DNA of 64,000 nucleotides from Thermacetogenium phaeum DSM 12270 (GTDB lineage: Bacteria > Bacillota > DSM-12270 > Thermacetogeniales > Thermacetogeniaceae). Made by a program: the position numbers and the translations under genes. This document shows, piece after piece, positions 59,839 to 64,000 of the stretch. The stretch is taken from the NCBI RefSeq assembly GCF_000305935.1, contig NC_018870.1, forward strand, positions 2,563,501-2,627,500, in the 5' to 3' direction. Each line of letters opens with the position of its first letter. Position 1 is the stretch's first letter. The notes under the pieces are model-generated. The model was not told the DNA's origin, ran no database searches, and was given only the letters and a program-made list of their open reading frames with translations.

Positions 59839-60336
59839 TCACAGCTGCAGTAAAAGTTCAACAAACTTACTCAAAATAGTATCAGCTACAAGAATAAGCA
59901 AAGCCACAATAACAACCGAACTGATAACGACAACCGTGTAAGCAGCCGTTTCCGAACGGGTAGGCCAGTGCACCTTTTTCAACTCTCCCCACACACTTTG
60001 GAAAAACTTAGCTACCTCTCGAAAGAAGCTCTTTTTCGGCCTCTCTTTTCCTTCCCTGGTACGGGGAGAGCGACCTTCCTTTGGTCCCGCTCCCTTTCCT
60101 CTTGCCGGAGTTTTCCTGGCCTCCTGCTGTCCTACCGGCGCCTTTTCCTCCCCGGCCTTGGTCTCGCCCCTCTTGACGAGACGCAAAATGGAGCGCAGCC
60201 TACCTTGCTGGGCACGAGTTTCAGCCGGGTGCTCATCCTTTCCGAGATCGGGCTGTTCCTTCACCATCTCAGAACTTATATTCTTGTTTTTCTTTACTGC
60301 GCCGGCCTTCTTACGCACCTGGCTCACATCCTTCAT
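59839..60336 (-). CDS. secE: SecE translocase subunit with long N-terminal extension
   Basis: 165 aa; SecE cores are about 60. Residues 108-165 (FFREVAKFFQSVWGELKKVHWPTRSETAAYTV..., one membrane helix VVVISSVVIVALLILVA) are the essential SecE part. The first about 100 residues are basic, low-complexity (RGKGAGPKEGRSPRTREGK) and probably disordered in the cytoplasm. Works with SecY encoded in the spc cluster. 11 bases after rpmG. Confidence 0.93.
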   Translation of the reverse strand: MKDVSQVRKKAGAVKKNKNISSEMVKEQPDLGKDEHPAETRAQQGRLRSILRLVKRGETKAGEEKAPVGQQEARKTPARGKGAGPKEGRSPRTREGKERPKKSFFREVAKFFQSVWGELKKVHWPTRSETAAYTVVVISSVVIVALLILVADTILSKFVELLLQL

Positions 60337-60347
60337 GTCTCACCGGT

Positions 60348-60497
60348 TTATTTGGTCTCCCGGTGGACGGTTTGTTTTTTGCACACAGGGCAGTACTTTT
60401 TCAGTTCCAGGCGTTCAGGATCGTTCTTCTTGTTCTTTTCCGTTGTGTAGTTGCGGTTTTTGCACTCTGTGCAGGCCAGAGTAATACCTATGCGCAA
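60348..60497 (-). CDS. rpmG: 50S ribosomal protein L33, zinc type
   Basis: 49 aa from TTG 60497, seven bases after GGGAGGT ([19 protein letters not shown]). C9-x2-C12 and CPVC near the C-terminus form the zinc ribbon. First gene of the operon; the tRNA-Trp gene often found between rpmG and secE is absent. Confidence 0.95.
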   Translation of the reverse strand: MRIGITLACTECKNRNYTTEKNKKNDPERLELKKYCPVCKKQTVHRETK

Positions 60498-60579
60498 GTT
60501 TGCCACCTCCCATTGCCCTGTCCATAAATACCTTTCGGGTACCCAATACCTGATAAAGAAATAAGATAAATCCGCACTT

Positions 60580-60609
60580 ACTTTATCACAGCTCTGCATC
60601 AACTGTCAA
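60580..60609 (-). promoter_or_regulatory. Promoter of the rpmG-secE-nusG-rplKAJL operon
   Basis: Minus strand TTGACA (60609-60604), 18-base spacer, TAAAGT (60585-60580) with TGA before it. 83 bases upstream of the rpmG TTG. Confidence 0.7.
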
Positions 60610-60671
60610 TAATAAGTAAGCCTTGGACTCCAGTACATTTTAACATATCTTTTGTCTTGCAATCATTAATA

Positions 60672-60699
60672 AAGAGGAGTCTGCTTGTGGACTCCTCTT
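60672..60699 (-). terminator. Hairpin downstream of gdhA remnant
   Basis: AAGAGGAGTC / GACTCCTCTT, ten perfect pairs with an 8-base loop, then TATTAATG on the minus strand; weak T-tract. Probably the old gdhA terminator, 65 bases past its stop. Confidence 0.6.
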
Positions 60700-60763
60700 A
60701 TTGCCAACTAGCCTCTTTCCTTATTCTGCCTCCGTTGGAGAAGAATTATTCATTTCACGCAGA

Positions 60764-61028
60764 TCAGATAACTCCCTGCGCCAGCATGGCATCGGCCACC
60801 TTGTTCACGGTAGCCGCGGTTGATCTTCTGGATTTCCCCTCTATCATCGACCCAGAGCACACGGAAGATGATAACCCATTCCGGTTCAACCATCCGCTCG
60901 AGAATTTTGGCCTTCCTGTACTTGGGATTGCGCTCCAAGAAAGGGTCCAGCGACCTGACAACCTCGAAAACCGCTTGGTGGAACTCCTTCTCCCCGGGGT
61001 TCTTTGCTACAACCTGTTCAAAAAAATC
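60764..61028 (-). pseudogene. gdhA: gdhA (glutamate dehydrogenase) internally deleted remnant
   Basis: The 5' part encodes DFFEQVVAKNPGEKEFHQAV, DPFLERNPKYRKAKILERM and VEPEWVIIFRVLWVDDRGEI, the N-terminal about 85 residues of hexameric GdhA. At about 60805 it jumps, in another frame, to NKVADAMLAQGVI and a TGA, the extreme GdhA C-terminus. About 1 kb with the NAD(P) domain and catalytic lysine is therefore deleted. No plausible start codon is left upstream. No functional glutamate dehydrogenase is encoded here. Confidence 0.85.
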
Positions 61029-61182
61029 GAGCCACCCAGACTGCCGGATTATCCTTCCCGCACTGCATTGTATACGTGTATACCTAATCTTTACGTCCCC
61101 AATGTCGAAGAACCTTGTTGCTCATGTCCTCTATTTTTTAATCATATTTTTGATCAGGAGATGCTGAAACCGTTGGGAGAAA

Positions 61183-61845
61183 ATCGAGTAGGAGGGGGCG
61201 GCTAGCCCCCGTCCTCTCACACCACCGGACATGCGGGTCCGCATCCGGCGGTTCACCAAGCTTGACGAAGAAAAGAATAGCATTCAGGCCGCTACCCTGT
61301 CCTCCGCGAGGTGCCGCCCCGCCTCGTGCCGGAGAAGGTCTCGGCCCTCCCGCGGTCCCCCGTGGCTTCACCACTTCCTCCCGCAGGCAGGCCCCTCTCG
61401 GGGAAATCTAGAGTCTTCGACCTTCCCGCGAACGCATCGGTCTCACCTCTGTCTTGATGTTCAGGCCTTCCCCTGGAGTTCATGTCCCCCAGGGTACTAT
61501 GCCCTCTGCTGACTCCTGCCGGCTCAGCCGCGCCTTTCGACACGGGTTACCAGCTTTGCCTGGCTTATCCGGCAGGCCTCCCCGGGTAAGAGCGTTAACC
61601 TTCACCCCGCGCCCGCCCCATATACCCCGCCGTCCTTATGTCTGCCTGGGATTTCGCTGTGTAACGCCAGCTCATCCGAACGGCGTAGCCTCTTATGGGG
61701 TTCTTGTTCATCAGGCCGTGGTTTTGCCGCCGGCTTCCTTCGGATTCCACCTCGCAATGGACACCCTTGCCCTTGGCTAGCAGACTCGTGCTGCCTCGCC
61801 TGCAGTGGACTTTCACCACCAAGTTAACGCCCATGCCGGGCGCAC
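61183..61845 (-). mobile_element. Group II intron, class C-like, without reverse transcriptase
   Basis: 663 bases. The 5' end GTGCGCCCGGCATGGGC and AACTTGGTGGTGAAAGTCC are typical domain I sequences. A domain V-like hairpin (GAACCGCCGGATGCGG / CGCATGTCCGGTGGTG) is at 61219-61255, and domain VI (GGGGGCTAGCCGCCCCC) ends CTACTCGAT at 61183. Domain IV carries no intron-encoded protein, so mobility or maturase help must come in trans. Located five bases after an intrinsic terminator stem and T-run, the preferred class C site. Ends are set by eye. Confidence 0.8.
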
Positions 61846-61850
61846 AAACT

Positions 61851-61882
61851 AAAAAGCAGAACACCTGAGTGTTCTGCTTTTT
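61851..61882 (-). terminator. Intrinsic terminator of the rRNA operon
   Basis: AAAAAGCAGAACAC / GTGTTCTGCTTTTT, 14 perfect pairs around CTGA; works on both strands. It is just after tRNA-Asn and marks the group II intron insertion point. Confidence 0.9.
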
Positions 61883-61889
61883 GAAGGGG

Positions 61890-61961
61890 CTCCCCGGGCA
61901 GGATTCGAACCTGCAACCCTCCGGTTAACAGCCGGATGCTCTACCGTTGAGCTACCGAGGA
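61890..61961 (-). tRNA. tRNA-Asn (anticodon GTT)
   Basis: Cloverleaf: acceptor TCCTCGG/CCGGGGA, D arm AGCTCAACGGTAGAGCA-like, anticodon loop CTGTTAA, T arm GCAGGTTCGAATCCTGC. Discriminator G; CCA not encoded. 22 bases after 5S rRNA, in the rRNA operon transcript. Confidence 0.95.
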
Positions 61962-61983
61962 ACGGCACTAATAAAAAATAACT

Positions 61984-62156
61984 TCCTGGCAGCGACCTAC
62001 TCTCCCGGGAAAACCCAGTACCATCGGCGCTGGAGGGCTTAACTGCCGTGTTCGGAATGGGTTTCCGTAAACACAGCCCCTCCGACCCAAATTGGTTCAA
62101 AGGGGTGTGGCTTACGGAAACATACGGGTGTTTCCCCTCCGCTATTGCCACCAGGA
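61984..62156 (-). rRNA. rrf: 5S rRNA, interrupted by a 62-base insertion
   Basis: Minus strand. Helix I strands TCCTGG (5') and CCAGGA (3') pair. The 5' segment CAATAGCGGAGGGGAAACAC continues to CCCGT, where a normal Clostridia 5S would go on with (T)CCCATTCCGAACACGG. Instead, 62 bases intervene before CCCATTCCGAACACGG, AGTTAAGCCCTCCAGCGCC, GATGGTACTGGG and GAGAGTAGGTCGCTGCC, which are otherwise standard. Total about 173 nt; without the insert about 111. All other helices look intact, so this is probably a working gene. Confidence 0.88.
62062..62123 (-). other. Intervening hairpin inside 5S rRNA
   Basis: The insertion folds on itself: GTTTCCGTAA pairs with TTACGGAAAC (ten pairs, sharing flanking bases), then CACA/TGTG, CCCC/GGGG and GA-CCAA/TTGG-TC up to a tiny loop. 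It sits at the loop C end of helix III. Confidence 0.85.
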
Positions 62157-62239
62157 TTCTCCTTGCAACCGCTTTCTCGAGATACTTCCCTCGCCTTTCA
62201 AAAGCCTTTTACCAGGCAGAGGCGGCTGGCGGCGCCCTT

Positions 62240-64000
<1,761 letters not shown>

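Noticed and set aside
60337..60347. tRNA-Trp between rpmG and secE
   Set aside because: Only 11 bases lie between the two genes.
61231..61864. Small frames inside the group II intron as an intron-encoded protein
   Set aside because: No reverse transcriptase, maturase or HNH motifs, and too short.

Overview
The window is chromosomal DNA of an anaerobic, probably thermophilic, high-GC Clostridia member (Bacillota). Support for this: a zinc-type S14, S4, L33 and L36, adenylate kinase with a zinc lid, a germination-type amidase CwlD beside rpsI, a KOW protein between map and infA, an L7Ae-like protein before rpsL, an ORF-less class C-like group II intron, and very frequent TTG starts. The genus is not established from sequence alone. 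Almost every gene is on the minus strand, so the biological reading order is from 64000 down to 1.

From high to low coordinates: the 3' part of a 23S rRNA gene, a 5S rRNA gene, tRNA-Asn and an intrinsic terminator close an rRNA operon. A 0.66 kb group II intron without a reverse transcriptase sits a few bases after that terminator, followed by a collapsed gdhA remnant. Then come rpmG-secE-nusG-rplK-rplA-(L10 leader)-rplJ-rplL, with a 138 bp dispersed repeat between rplJ and rplL. The usual rplL-rpoB junction is broken by about 9 kb of accessory DNA (roughly 47.9-56.6 kb): an IS256-type remnant, a VapBC-like pair, an intact ISLre2 element, a pRiA4b-fold protein with zinc fingers, a second copy of the 138 bp repeat, an operon of two DUF1538 membrane proteins plus a tandem PII protein, and a frameshifted IS4-type element. 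rpoB-rpoC follow, with their own promoter.

From 40.4 kb down to 18.9 kb is one long translation locus: L7Ae-like, rpsL, rpsG, fusA, tuf, the S10, spc and alpha clusters (with secY, adk, map, infA, rpoA), truA, rplM and rpsI. rpmD (L30) is missing from its normal place. After a terminator come cwlD, a CapK-like adenylating enzyme, and a Memo/AMMECR1 fusion next to its radical SAM partner.

The arginine cluster argC-J-B-D-F, then argG-argH, has a good sigmaA promoter overlapped by an ArgR-type box and encodes the whole route from N-acetylglutamate to arginine (argA is replaced by bifunctional argJ). ArgH carries an unusual N-terminal domain. A PASTA-type Ser/Thr kinase and an SbcD/SbcC-like nuclease pair end the window.

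The most unusual signals are in the RNA genes. The 5S rRNA gene is interrupted by a 62-base sequence that folds as one long hairpin, and the adjacent 23S gene has an extra hairpin of about 113 bases near its 3' end. The DUF1538/PII operon is the best candidate for a poorly described protein system. Coordinates of rRNA ends, intron ends and repeats were set by eye; start codons were chosen from ribosome binding sites where possible.
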